Assembly (NCBI GenBank): GCA_016110215.1
Contig: JADWQD010000005.1
Span: 1,860,001 to 1,924,000 of the forward strand
Length of the DNA stretch: 64,000 bases
Direction of reading: 5' to 3'
Origin: Capronia americana
Taxonomy: Eukaryota; Ascomycota; Eurotiomycetes; Chaetothyriales; Herpotrichiellaceae
Position numbers and translations under genes: made by a program
The notes under the pieces: model-generated
Databases searched by the model: none
What the model was told of the DNA's origin: nothing
Seen by the model: the letters and a program-made list of their open reading frames with translations, nothing else
In this document: positions 50,896 to 63,102 of the stretch, piece by piece
Layout: each line of letters opens with the position of its first letter
Position numbering within the stretch: the first letter of the stretch is position 1

Positions 50896-52265
50896 TTTTC
50901 TTTTGTTACACACTCCTCTCATATTTCTGCATGGCGAATCGGCGGCTTCACTGGAGAACCACGGCGTTTACGAGCATGGCGGTTGCACTCGGCCTTTTCG
51001 GCTTTCGACCCTTTCCCCCGAAGTCTTGCTTTTCAGCACATCTCACGGCCACGACACTCATACACAACCCCGTTAGGCCAACAGGGCAATTCGAATCATC
51101 TTACTCGTCACCTACTCGACGCGATCTTCTCACAACCACGCCACCTACAACCTAATCTTCTCACTTTGATACCTTGTGCGCTTAGCAAATGCAAGACTTC
51201 GGCTCTTCCTTTTATTGACGACTCTCTCTCTGCTCGATCACAGCGATGTGCTCCGGGCAGCTCAACACCGCCAGCAGGGTTATCCTGGCGTTTTTATGAC
51301 CATTCGACTCATTGAAACCTCTTCCACCTGAGACTGCGAAACGGCCGATTTGTTTGAGTCTTTCCGACTCTTCTGTATACTAGCTGAAATGGATTGTTTG
51401 GGGGCAGGAGGGTTGGGTGGGTGCGGGTCGGACATTTTTGATAGTTCTTGCAAGCAGAACACACGCTACCTGCCGCATGGGAATGGCAATGCAAAGCGTG
51501 GTAATGCGAGAGTGAAGGTTGCAGAACAGAGCGAGCAGCAGAGCTGGCTGGGCTATCCCCGAATCCGTGAAGAAGAATAAGAACAAGAACAACAAGTTAA
51601 TTAATGATATGCATACAACTACCGAAGCATCACGGTCTCTTGAATTCCGGGCCGCTCAGATCTCCAATGTATAGTGAGTCTACAACTCTCGGGGAGTATA
51701 TTTTGTAGTGAGCTATTCCCTACTCCGTGAGACGATCTCGTTTCCTCCTAGCGGCTCACGCTACGATCATGCGATGGGTAGGACCAATGTCAATATCAAG
51801 AAGTATGACTCTCCTTGGTAGTCATGCGTGCCCACATGCACACACATAAGAAGCGCTCTGTACTAACCAAGTATACCGAGTACTGTAGGAGCATAAACTT
51901 CAATAGTCAGGATACGAGACTCCATTAAGTGCGTATTCGGGGTACTACAGAATATATACATCGTCGACCATCAACATTTGGACATGTCCACTGCGATCCT
52001 GCTTGAAGTTCGGCGAGGGAGTCGTGTTCGTTGCGTCAGCGTCAGGCATGCTCCTTGCGCTGGTCGCGTCTCGGTGCTCGATGTTTTTTTGTTTCTGAGT
52101 GTGTGTCACACATGCAGAAAAAAATGACGATATGAGCTGAGGAGAGATAAATTTACTGATGGCCCAGGTCTTCAATAGATGGCTCTCTTCGATACGATAA
52201 CGGTGCCCAGACAGGGGGACTGGCGGTGCGTTGCGCAAGTCGTCGTCTGATAAAACCCATACCCT
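50896..52265. other. Convergent intergenic region without supported gene
   Basis: 1.37 kb of presumed 3' UTR and spacer. TACTCCGT at 51721-51728. No motif-bearing frame. Confidence 0.5.
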
Positions 52266-53765
52266 TTAATAAGAATTCGCGAGCGGGCCGAGAAATTGTG
52301 CACCTCCGTGTTCAAGGACGTCCGCTCCGTATAGCAAGACTGGCAACGTATGGCTCTCTTCGAATAACCTGGCACCGATAGAAAACGCAATCTCGGAGAT
52401 GTTGCGATCCTCTTGTGCTGGTTCTGCCAGAAGCAGGAAGTGGTCTGCGTTGTCGGTGACTACGCCGGACAGGCAACCAAGATAATGCGCGGACTGGTTT
52501 CGGTAGCTTTCTGGCAGACGGACCCACGGGAGTTGCCGAGAACAACCTATGCAGAAACGTGTGATACAATTGAGGCGCCCATCCTGGGCTTCTGGTCTGT
52601 GTTCCGAAACGACGCTGGGAGTCATTAACCGACAAATTCTGAAGGATCCTATCCAATCTTGAAGGCAACTTCCTTTCCATTCGTCAGGAATTCCTAGGAC
52701 TCCTGCGAGCATTTGCGCACCCGCCGTGGAGTCTGGGAAGCAGGATACCACGATATGGTAATACAAGTCTTCTATTTCCATGTTGTAATCGGGTTCAACC
52801 AGACCCTTGACGCCTTCTTCGCAGAGACCGAGGAGCGCAAGGATGCGCTCGCTCGGATCAGCGCACTTGGACTGTCCAAAAGTTACGAGAAGTTCTTTTA
52901 ATTCGAACTGCCGTTGCTTCTCCCGGAATCTGTAGCATTCGAAGACCATGAGTCTGCCTTTGCTCACCTCAAATCGATTCTTGATAGTGTTGTCAGATTG
53001 CTCTTCGTTCTCGATAGTGTGTAAATAAGGCTCTTTGCGATGGAGGATGACCCAACTGCTCCAGGGAATTCGCTGATTGTCGTACATCAATACCAGCTTC
53101 TTCGCCAGCATCACTTCTTGGATGACCCACGTACGCTCCCAGTATTCATTTTCACATAGGGCAAGCAGGGAATCCAATTCTTCTTGCGTCTGCATGCTGT
53201 GGGAGTGAAGGCCTATTGCCTCAAGGGCGTTTCTCTGATCGTCGTCTCCGGAGCCGAGCCAAATAATGACCTGATGAGCCTGGCTATAGATCGCGGCCAT
53301 GTTTTCGGACTTGATGGCTGTGGACGTATGTCAGCGGACTCACGAGCCCAGCATTCAAGATGACTCTTTGGCCATTTCGGGCAGGAACATCCAGGCACCG
53401 AGAAGGGCAACTTACTTGCGCTCTTGCGTAGTCGCCTTGTCGATACAGATGGCATCGACCCACAGCTGGGGAGTTTTGGACGCATGCGTCGCTTCCAGGC
53501 GAAAGGCTTCCAGGAAATCCCATAGATTGGAGAAGACTTCGAATCGCGCCCCGTCGATTTCGATCACATGGCGAGGCTGATATTTTCCGGTTGGTCCCCA
53601 ACAATAGGAGAGGCATTGATAACTGGAGCGCGTGGTAGAGTGCCGTAGGCGACATTGAATCCTCCCGACGGGCGAAAGATCCGGCAACACTTCGAGCAGC
53701 CGAATTGATTGCTGAGAAAGATCCAGAGGCTTGTGTTGAAACCAGCCTGATGGTCTCACTTGCAT
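52266..53765 (-). pseudogene. HET-domain (heterokaryon incompatibility) gene, apparently frameshifted
   Basis: Fungal HET-domain protein of the vegetative-incompatibility class. The ATG at 53765 gives the typical start, with PLDLSQQSIRLLEVLPDLSP followed by the HET motifs YQCLSYCWGP and LWVDAICIDKATTQER. A 98-nt intron (53318-53415, GTAAGT...CAG) restores the conserved N-H-Q-V-R, but directly after it a run of four A (53302-53305, minus strand) shifts the frame, and the expected continuation MAAIYSQAHQVIIWLGSGDD is in another frame, open to 52266. The rest (YWERTWVIQEVMLAKK, ADPSERILALLGL) is intact. Alternatives: an assembly error, or a GC-AG intron using GCAAGT at 53419-53414, which gives an intact 465-aa protein but replaces the NHQVR motif. 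Without RNA data I cannot choose. Confidence 0.7.
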
Positions 53766-54258
53766 GTCGGCTCGGTTGATGTTATGGCAGGAATCGGACT
53801 GGATTGTGCTCCTCATAGCGCATATTCTTGAAGACAGCAGATTCTGACAGCGGGCTCTGAAAGGGCTTCCTCTAATGGTGTGAATCTGGATGGCAATATC
53901 ACAGATATATCGACAGGTCATTAGTGCAACAAGAGTTGTCGTTAACCAATCGTTACGGCAGAGGATGGGGTTTATTGGCGGTGTTGATACAGGACCAAAG
54001 ATCCCTGTCGCCATGCAATGCATCGAAAGTGCCGGCAAATCAGGGACTAAGGCACCGCCGCCCATTGGGCTTGACGCGGTCAGCCCTTGAAGCCTTGGTC
54101 CATAATACAGGCGAAAAGCCTCAAGGTGCTTGTTTGGATGAAGCGTTTTCATGCCTTCCTGACTGTTTCTTCGTTGAAAGCGCCAGAGCAAGCACCGTAG
54201 CCGTAATTGTCTAGAGCGTTCTGTAGGACTGACCATCCACTGCCCTGCGAGGCCGATG

Positions 54259-55677
54259 TTATCCTGCAACCACCCCGTTGAAGTCCAGCGAAGCCCACCA
54301 TTTCTTTCTCAAAGCCGGACTCACCATAGTTAGGTCGTCCACAGCGCCGTTGTCTCGATCTCTCGTTTGCAAGAAATCACACACGGCGTTATCAGCGTCG
54401 CCTTCTGCATCATAGTAGAAGATGCCTGGAACACTGTCTGGCGAATCGAACATCTGCCAGGAGCGATACTCGGGCGGTAATGGTGGGAAGTTGCGCTTCG
54501 TCTCGCCATTCTTGAGGCCCTGGACTTCCGGCAGCGACGAGGAGTTCCGCTTTGCAAGATCATTTGCGTCAGAGCACATATTTAACTCGCCCGACACGAG
54601 AGAAACTTGTTGCTTTGTCCACGCGCGGGGAACTCTTTTCCGCTCGTAGATCGACACGGCTTCTGGTATTGTGATTGTGCCACGGACAGCTTCACTTACG
54701 ACGCGGCCAAGGAAGACGCCGTCTTCAATCGCTGTTGCTGCACCCTGGCCCATGTGGTTCTGCATGCAATGCGCGGCATCTCCTAACAACACCGCGTTCC
54801 GGAATTCATTCGACCACCGTTCCATGAAAGGCATGACCAGCAGTGGCCACCGTTGCGTGTAGTTGACCAGTTTGATGATGGATTGAATGGCGGGGCTGTA
54901 GTCCTTGTAGTATCCCCTAAACTCATCAATGTCAACCTCCTCCATCTTCTCAACATAGTAGTCTTTACAGAACGAGGTCACGACATTCAGCTCCTTGCCA
55001 CCTGAGAGCGGATAGGTCATAATGTAGCCGTTCGGGCCAGTCCACATATCCATGGTGTTGGTAAGGATTGACGCAGCTTCCGGAGCCTTGGCCTTGATTT
55101 CTTCATACGTGAGAACGCCCCTGTACGCGGCGACCTTGGACGGAGCGCGAGGCTTGACCTCTGGGAAGAGGTGTTGTCGGATGGTTGATTTAATGCCATC
55201 GCAGCCCACAACCAAATCAAATGTGTAAGAAGCACCCTTGGCTGTGGTAACAGTTGCTGACTTCTCCGAGTACTCGAGCTTCTCGACTCGTGCTCCTACG
55301 ACCATCTGGACACCATGTTGGCGAGCCGATTCGGTCAGACCGGCATGCAGATGGTCTCGCCGGGCTATTAAGTGTGGAAAGCCGGTAATCCTGTGAACTC
55401 GCCTGGGATCGACTCTGGTTACGACCTCTCCGTTGACTCCCCACGTCCGTACCTCGTCCACTTGAACCAAGTTGTCGCCAATGATCTCGTCGACGCCCCA
55501 TCGGATGAGGTATTTCGATATGTTCGAGAAGATCTGGATGCCGGCCCCGATCTCACCTAGTTCAGTGGCACTTTCGAGAATTGTAACATTGGCTCCTCCT
55601 CGACGCAGCGCGATGGCCGCAGCCAGTCCACCCATGCCCGCACCAATGATGCCCACATTGACAGGGACTGGAGGCAT
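54259..55677 (-). CDS. FAD-dependent monooxygenase (salicylate hydroxylase-like)
   Basis: Flavoprotein aromatic-ring hydroxylase type, using NAD(P)H and O2; 472 aa, single exon, ATG at 55677. FAD-binding GxGxxG at residues 11-16 (VGIIGAGMGGLAAAIALRRG) with the downstream acidic residue in TILESATELGEIGAGI. The middle DG motif is LVVGCDGIKSTIR and the second FAD motif is NAVLLGDAAHCMQNHMGQGA, typical of group A monooxygenases. The C-terminal ~100 residues are variable, with a WQMFDSPDSVPGIFYYDAEG segment near the end. The nearest families are salicylate or 3-hydroxybenzoate hydroxylases and FAD monooxygenases of metabolite clusters; substrate is undetermined. No signal or membrane span. It precedes the HET gene on the same strand, separated by ~490 bp. 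Confidence 0.93.
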   Translation of the reverse strand: MPPVPVNVGIIGAGMGGLAAAIALRRGGANVTILESATELGEIGAGIQIFSNISKYLIRWGVDEIIGDNLVQVDEVRTWGVNGEVVTRVDPRRVHRITGFPHLIARRDHLHAGLTESARQHGVQMVVGARVEKLEYSEKSATVTTAKGASYTFDLVVGCDGIKSTIRQHLFPEVKPRAPSKVAAYRGVLTYEEIKAKAPEAASILTNTMDMWTGPNGYIMTYPLSGGKELNVVTSFCKDYYVEKMEEVDIDEFRGYYKDYSPAIQSIIKLVNYTQRWPLLVMPFMERWSNEFRNAVLLGDAAHCMQNHMGQGAATAIEDGVFLGRVVSEAVRGTITIPEAVSIYERKRVPRAWTKQQVSLVSGELNMCSDANDLAKRNSSSLPEVQGLKNGETKRNFPPLPPEYRSWQMFDSPDSVPGIFYYDAEGDADNAVCDFLQTRDRDNGAVDDLTMVSPALRKKWWASLDFNGVVAG

Positions 55678-57509
55678 TTTGAACGAGTGCGGGAGCGGCG
55701 AGTATTCAGTGCCTCGACTGTTGGCCTTCTCAACAAATTAAGTTTTTCCTACGTCCTTCTCTGGAGCGAGAGCCCAACTAGCGGGTAGCAAACAGGCGTA
55801 TATCTTGTCGAATTTAGCGATGATCAGAGTGGTGTTTGCCTTAAGCTTCTACCTCACCCATTGAAGCCGACAGGAAGCAAAGGTAGAGACGGACGACGAC
55901 GGAGGGTAACGTTCGGTCAAGCATGTCGTTCGGAACATGGTGTACTGACTCATGTCACACCCAGTGAGAATCTGGTTGGCGGCCTAACGAAAACGAGCCA
56001 GTCAGTTTATGCGGGCGACAGGTGCCAGATGCTTTTCGGACATAGGCGACTTGCCGTGTGAGCCACAATTTCTCGGTATTACTGTACGGAGTCCACTGCA
56101 GGAAACTTCCGCTGAAAGAGAACACCTCAGATATTCTCAGGGGAGTGACTGGAACGGGGATGCTGTGCGGCGACGCAACAGATCCCTGTCGACGTGACCT
56201 GTGGATGATACGCATGCTTGCGGCGCCACGAGTCGGACAGGGCGCAGTGAGATGCGTGGTGCACGGTATCGGCGTCTGGTGTGTCTGAATGCTTCTTTGT
56301 TACCCCTGAGATCTCTCGCGTCGACGAAAGAACATCGTCGTGTAGTCTTATCAGTAGCACACGAGCAAGCACCTAGTTCAGCACAAGCTACGTGGCCATG
56401 TTCGACCAAGCACCCGTAGACCAAGAGTACTAGTCAAGAGTTCGAAGACGAACGCAGTCTTCGAGCATGCGATGGCTTGACTAGGTGAAGCCAATTCCGA
56501 GACACGGCACAACCTCTCGGGTCCGAGATAGAGACACGGTTACTTTGAGTTGGAAGAAACTCAAGTGAACGCGTCGACGTTGTTGACTCTGAAACCGCAG
56601 CCAAAGTGCACTCCGCGCCCTCGTATTTCAGGCCTTGTCTTGTTCCCTCGTGGCTTCCTCGCATGCCTAGAATGAGGGGTACTGACACCTGCCCCTTCCA
56701 TGATCGCTAGATTCGAAGCGAACTCCAGCCTCCTCGGTGGCCTTGGTGGTGTGATGCCCCCGGGGCAGGTTACAGGCTACTATTCTACTCGTCTTTAGTG
56801 CTAACTTCCGGAGGACAGGGAGGCACCCCAGGCGGCGAAGAGCGGTCGAGGCTGTCCAGAGCGAGCCAGGCAAAAGCCGTTGTCGCCCTGGTGCAATCGC
56901 ACTTCATGATGCTCTGTCATTGCTGTGCTCGTAGCACGTAGAACGGCCGTGGGTGGCCTCTCCTCGCAGCCTTTCCGGTCATCCCTCGTGCTGATAATGT
57001 GTTTCATCCATCCCACGCCCACCGGGCCATAACCAACAACTGTGTGCAGATAGCCGCTAGCGAGCCCTGCCCAGTCAGCCTATAGCCCTGGCGGTTTTGG
57101 GAACAGTTCCTGCTGGTGCTTGGGGGTTGTGCCCCTCTCAAGGCTTGCGGCGCTCCAATCGGGGCGCATGTCGAGCAGACTCTCCACTCCTTCCTCTCGC
57201 AGTCCACAGACGGGATAGATCGAAAGCGAAGTACCTGTACTACAGACCGCAAACCGCAGCCTCCAGACTCCAGAATCGCATAGCTGCCCTGACACCCTGA
57301 GCCAGACGACGTCCCGACCTCCCATCATCCCACCGCTGCCCTCCCTTCTCCATTTTGCGTCGACGTCGACGACTCTCCGTTGGTCTGCCACCGACTCGCC
57401 CACCGGTGTCGCAGCGCTCGAATATGCAGAGCCTGTCTGCCTTGCTGCGCTTTGACAGGCAAAATTTGGCGCTTCCGTTCCCGCTCGAGAATCGGTTGAA
57501 GACGGTGAC
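55678..57509. other. Divergent intergenic region, monooxygenase / RasGEF
   Basis: 1.8 kb without a supported gene. TACGGAGT at 56085-56092. The last ~350 bp (57160-57509) are C-rich and probably the leader of the RasGEF gene. Confidence 0.5.
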
Positions 57510-60500
57510 ATGTCAACCTCGCGCAGGGTAGCACAAGATCCGACGTTTCAAGGACCCTCAGCCAAGTCAGGCTCTGTCCTTGCCGCCGCCTTTCAGTACA
57601 CAGAACCCAGCCGACCGTCTCGCCCTGCGTCTTCCAACATCCTTCACAGTGGCATGAGCGGCCTGTCGCCGCGCCGTCGTGCCCAACAGGCCGCGATGAG
57701 CAGCTATGTTGCCAGCACCGACGTTCCTCCGCCTCCCCCACCCATCTTCGTCCGTGCGTTGTACAACTATGAAGCCGATGATCACACAAGCTTGAGCTTC
57801 CGGCAGGGCGACATCATCCAGGTGTTGACGCAGTTGGAGAGCGGCTGGTGGGATGGAGTGATCAACGATGTCCGGGGCTGGTTCCCGAGCAACTATACCG
57901 TAGAGATCACCAATATGGATGAGCTGAGCGAAGCTGGTCTCGCCGGCCCGGACGGAAGCGAGACGGGCTCGGGGACCGAGGAGGACTATGATGAAGAGGA
58001 AGAAGACTCGGACGTGCACACCCAAGATGAGGATTCTGATCTGCCCATTGAGGGGGGGAACAGTCAGAGTCAGGAGGAGGCGGCGTTTTGGGTCCCTCAA
58101 GCGACTCCGGATGGGAGACTTTTCTATTTCAACACTTTGACCGGTGTCAGTACCATGGAATTGCCCTTAGAGACACCCACCAGTGCCGATGAGACAGGGC
58201 CTCGTGATCGCAACCATTTTCATGTGCCTGAGCAGACTAGACCGCCTCCGGAGATGATGTCTGGAGGGTTCGGCAACGAGGAGGACTATGACGGGTCTGC
58301 TTCAGAGGCCGACGGCGAGCTGTCATTTATTCCTTCACACAAGAAAGGCTCCGGCTCTACGACCTTCGGTAGTATCTCAACCTCCACTTCTATGGATTCT
58401 ATCAGCGCAACTGCTGTCAGGCAGCCGGGCAATCCATCAGCCAACCCTCTCACATCCACGTTCGGCCAGGCGAGCATCTCCATGGCAATTCCCCCCTTGC
58501 GACCGACCGACACCTCCTTCATTGCCGGAGTGCCACCGCGATTGTCAAAGTCACCGACACCACGATTTTTCCTGGAAGATACAGGGGTCGCTCCTGTAAC
58601 TTGGAACAGCTTGGTGGACAACATGCAAACCGCTATCGAGGCATATCGGCACGCGATTCGGACGCACGCACGCGCCGACTACGTTCGAAGAGCAGAGGAC
58701 ATTTCAGATCATCTGCGCATGTTACTGGCCGCAGGATCAGGGACAACGGACAACCACTCGGGCAATCCCTCCATCATCTCTTCGAACAAGGCTCTTTACC
58801 CACATTTTCGCGAAATGATGTCCAAGTTTTCGAAACTTGTCCTTTCATCCCACATCGCCGCCGCCGAATGGGCGGGCCCAGATGCGCTGACGAAATGTCT
58901 GCAAGAGGCCGAGGGCGTGATGAATGGAGTGTATGGCTATGTGGAGGTTGCAAGGCAGCAGAGAGGAGAAGAAATACCGCGATTGGTGCCTGGCTTTATC
59001 TTGGGCAGCACCGTCGGAGGCAGTTGGCGTGACAACAATATCGACAATCAGACCAGGTTGGACGAGGTTTCGTTCATGGACTCCAGCGACGAGTTGCAGT
59101 CTCGCCCTTCAGAACCGCTCGATGCAAACCTCCTGCGTCGCATCGAAGACGCGAAGAAGAACTTGTCGACCGCAATCCGTCGCTTGGAAGAGACTCTTGT
59201 CCTGACCGAGAAGATTGTAACGCCCGCTCGACAATCTGCCATCGGGGACGCCGTCTGTCAAGGTGCTGGCATTGTGTTGGAACAGTTCCGACCATGGATA
59301 ACTTACACCGAGTCTATCGATCTCTCAGCACTGGGGAATGTGTTTCAAAAACCGTCATTGGTCGACTTTGGTTCTCAGAAGCAGAAAGCCTACGACTCGA
59401 TCGGTGAATTGGTGGCAACCTGCCAAGCGGTTACGATGCCGCTTCCTGATGAATGGGCAGAGGTGCGCGGTGAGTCTTTGGATACAAGAATCAATAACGT
59501 ACGGACGGCTTGCAAGCAACTGGATACCCATGTGTCTAATTTGGGGTATGCGCTCGAGCTGTTGCTTCCTGCGACCACCCTCAACCCATCAGTGCCTACC
59601 GACAAGCGCGAGAAACGGGTAACGGATGGAGGTGAAACGTACCAGACACACCATCTTCGAGCCGACTCCAGGCATGGAGCCAACCTACGGCCGGCTTTGG
59701 CAGACGTTGGCCAGTCAAAGTCATACACCCTTGGTGAAGATCCGGCGGACAAGATGCGTCGACCGCCGAAGGACAAGGCGAGACAATTCTTTGGGCAGAT
59801 CCCGCCAAACCTGAGTCAGCTCAAGACGAATATTGAGCCGAGCTTTACGGCGGAAGAAGTGCCCTGGTATCTGCAACTCGATCACGCGGGTGAAATTACT
59901 TATGACACCAAGAATGATCCTCCTCAAGTCAAAAGCGGGACGCTCACTGGGCTTGTCGAGCAACTTACCCGCCACGATCGGCCAGATACGACTTTTACAA
60001 CTACGTTCTTGCTCACTTATCGTTCCTTTACAACCGCTTCGGAGCTGTTCGAGCTTTTGGTAAGACGGTTCAACCTCCAGCCGCCTGCGGGCTTGACGCG
60101 AGACGAGCATTCCATCTGGGAAGAGCACAAACAGAAACCCGCCCGGTTTCGGGTGCTGAACATCATGAAAACCTGGTTGGAGCAGTACTGGATGGAGCAT
60201 GATGATATCAACAGCCAAGCATTGCTCGAAAGAATGCTCGCTTTTGCAAAGAGCACCTACACGACGACGAAGATTCCATTGGCGAAAGCTTTGACGGCCA
60301 CCGCCGAACAGCGACTGAAAGGAGGAGAGGCGTTGTCCAAGAAGCTCGTTCTGACGTTGACAAACTCCGCACCGCCTCCTATCCTGCCCAAGAACATGAA
60401 GAAGCTGAAATTCCTTGACATTGACGCCAAGGAGTTCGCGAGACAATTAACAATCATGGAGTCGAAGCTATATGGCAAGATCAAACCGGTCGAGTGTCTG

Positions 60501-61242
60501 GCGAAGACGTGGGAGAGGAAGGGCAACTCGGACCCCAGTGATACGGCTCCGAATGTGAAGGCTCTCATCTACCACTCCAACAAGCTGACGCATTGGGTTT
60601 CGGCCATGATCCTGTCGCAGACAGAGGTGAAGAAGAGAGTCGTTATCATCAAGCATTTTGTGCAGATCGCCGAGGTGAGTTTGATTCTGTCTTTATGGTT
60701 CGCGCGAAGGCTGACGTAGACAGCAATGTCGGGGGTTGAATAACTTCTCTTCAGTGACAGCCATCATCTCGGCGCTCGGCACCTCTCATATTGTACGGCT
60801 AAGTCGAACCTGGCAGGCGGTCAATCCAAAGACGAACGCCATGCTCGAAGGGATGCGCAACTTGATAGCGTCTGGGAAGAATTTCCTCCAATACCGAGAA
60901 ACGCTACGCGTGGCCACTCCTCCTTGCATCCCCTTTTTGGGCGTGTATCTCACGGATTTGACTTTTATCGAGGACGGCATTCCCTCGCACATCAAGGGCT
61001 CGAATTTGATCAACTTCGCCAAACGAACCAAGACCGCCGAGGTCATTCGGGATATTCAGCAATATCAGAACGTGCCGTACGCGCTCAACCCGGTCCCGGA
61101 ACTACAGGAGTGGATTGCAGAGAATATGAGAAACGCGGGCACGTCGGACGACGACATGTTCGCGCAAAGTCTCAAGATCGAACCACGAGAGCGAGAAGAG
61201 GAGAAGATTACGAGACTCTTGTCTGAATCAGGTTTCCTGTGA
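57510..61242 (+). CDS. Ras guanine-nucleotide exchange factor (Cdc25 family) with SH3
   Basis: Activator of Ras by GDP/GTP exchange, acting at membranes upstream of cAMP or MAP-kinase signalling. 1227 aa, two exons: 57510-60674 and 60724-61242, joined by a 49-nt intron (GTGAGT...CAG, phase 0) that lies inside the catalytic domain. Domains in order: SH3 at ~80-135 (FVRALYNYEADDHTSLSFRQ ... GWFPSNYTVEI); an acidic linker; a WW-like segment at ~190-220 (FWVPQATPDGRLFYFNTLTG); a long linker with helical parts; RasGEF N-terminal domain at ~790-900 (SGTLTGLVEQLTRHDRPDTT); and the catalytic RasGEF domain from ~970 (FARQLTIMESKLYGKI ... QCRGLNNFSSVTAIISALGT ... PPCIPFLGVYLTDLTFIEDG). All Cdc25 hallmarks are present and the protein ends at a normal family position. 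Confidence 0.95.
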
Positions 61243-61869
61243 GACGACAAATGGGTGCTTTTGTCCGGAACAAAAGTGTCTCGATAGCGAGAATGGCCAA
61301 CGGGCTAATAATGCACGAGCGATGCGCATGACCCGAGCTCGTCCCCGGCCCATATTCCGGTGCTCACTACTTGGCGCACATCTCGAGGTTTAGGAAGGCA
61401 AGCATATGGCGTTACGACGAAGATATCTGACGGGAGCTATGAGGGAGCTTTGAGGAGCTATGAGCCTATGACACGTCTTGCGAATGTGCATTTCATTTCT
61501 CCCGAGAGATCTCGTGTGCTTCTCAGCTGGGGATCTCCGGCAGCGGCTATAACAGACACATGCTGCAAATATATACGTCGATGACCATTTTCCGTGGCCG
61601 CGGCATTGGATATAGTGTTGGCGGGGTTTTCGCCTTGAGGATAAGTCTCGCAGAAGCGGTGTTGTAGGAAGCAAGCATATCGAGCGCCGTCACCTCCACG
61701 ATGACTGCGAAGACGGCGGCTTGTCTTGTCGGCGTTGCACCGTCCATGGCCGTTGCTCGCCATTTAGCCGACAGTCTCCAATGGACCTGACCCTCTCTGC
61801 CTCTTCACACCATCTTACCAGTGAACACAACCTGATCTCACTTCTTACTTTCCTTTCCACCTTCCGTAC
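61243..61869. other. Intergenic region without supported gene
   Basis: About 630 bp between two plus-strand genes. No motif; the final ~100 bp are pyrimidine-rich. Confidence 0.5.
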
Positions 61870-63102
61870 ATGCCGCCCTCTGTGTCTTCGATACTCACGA
61901 CATTCCCACGCAGCTTCCTCGCCGCCGCTGCTGCCACCGTCCGGGTCCCTCGTACGATTTCCCCGCACCATTTTCTCCCACGCTCTGTTTCACGCCGAGG
62001 CAACCAGCAGATCTTGACTACGATCCGCAAAATGTCTTCTCTCAACGCGATGGGCAAGCGCCTCTCCGGCAAGACCATCCTCGTGACTGGCGCCTCGTCC
62101 GGCATTGGCCGCTCCATTGCCCAAGAATTCGCCCGCACCTCGCCGCAGAACCTCAAGATCATCATAACGGCGCGGAGAATTGACACGTTAAAACAAGTCG
62201 CATCTGACATCCAGAAGGAAGTCGGCGAGGGAGTAAAAGTGCTACCCGTCAAATTGGACATTTCGAAGCCCGAAGAGGTGGCCGCTTTCGTGCCCAACCT
62301 GCCAGAGGGATGGAAGGACATCGATGTCCTGGTGAACAATGCCGGGCTGGTTAAGGGCGTGGACAAAGCCCCCAACATCAAGGCGGAGGACATGGAGGTC
62401 ATGTTCTTAACCAATGTCACCGGGCTGATCAACATGACGCAAGCTATCCTACCGATTATGCAGGCCAAGAAAGGCGACAATGGCGAGGACGTGGGTGGGC
62501 GCGGCGATATTATCATGATTGGCAGTATTGCAGGACGCGAGGGATACCCCGGAGGAAGTATTTACTGTGCCACAAAGGCCGCTGTACGGACATTTACGGA
62601 CAGTTTGAGGAGGGAGTTGATCGCCTCGAGGATTAGGATAATTGAGGTTGATCCCGGTCAGGTTGAGACGGTAAGCTTCTGGTCGCCCTCGACTGCAATA
62701 TTTGGGCAGAACTCTTCTTCGGAGACCTGTGACATATCTCGTACGGGCGAAGGACTGACGGTATTGCTAGGAATTCTCCGTGGTCCGTTTCTACGGCGAC
62801 AAGTCCAAGGCGGACGCCGTCTACAAAGGAGTCGAGCCCTTGACCCCGGATGACATTGCCGAAGTGGTCGTGTTTGCCGCGGGAAGGAAAGAAAACGTGG
62901 TGCTCGCGGACTCGTTAATCTTTCCGAACCATCAGGTGAGTCGCTCTGGTTCTATTGGTCTGCAAATTGGCCTGCTGCAACAAGGGCGTGCTGCGTATTG
63001 TTATGTCGACATATGAGAAATATATCCATGTGCGTGGATTGTCATGGCTAACAGATCTATGTAATCCAGGCTGCTGCTACGGTCATGCACCGCAAATCGT
63101 AA
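61870..63102 (+). CDS. Short-chain dehydrogenase, NADP-dependent 3-hydroxy acid dehydrogenase-like (YMR226C type)
   Basis: Classical SDR oxidoreductase, 332 aa, three exons: 61870-62670, 62771-62935 and 63070-63102 (11 codons with stop), phase 0 at both junctions. TGASSGIG at residues 73-80, NNAG near 155-158, Ser in IMIGSIAGREGYPGG, and catalytic Tyr232-x3-Lys236 (SIYCATKAA). The C-terminal half (EFSVVRFYGDKSKADAVYKG, LTPDDIAEVVVFAAGR, ADSLIFPNHQ) matches the yeast YMR226C/Tma29 and bacterial YdfG group, which oxidise serine and 3-hydroxy acids. The first 54 residues are an acid-free, Arg/Ser/Ala-rich stretch with the look of a mitochondrial presequence; the second ATG at 62032 (residue 55) would give the usual cytosolic form. 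Confidence 0.92.
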
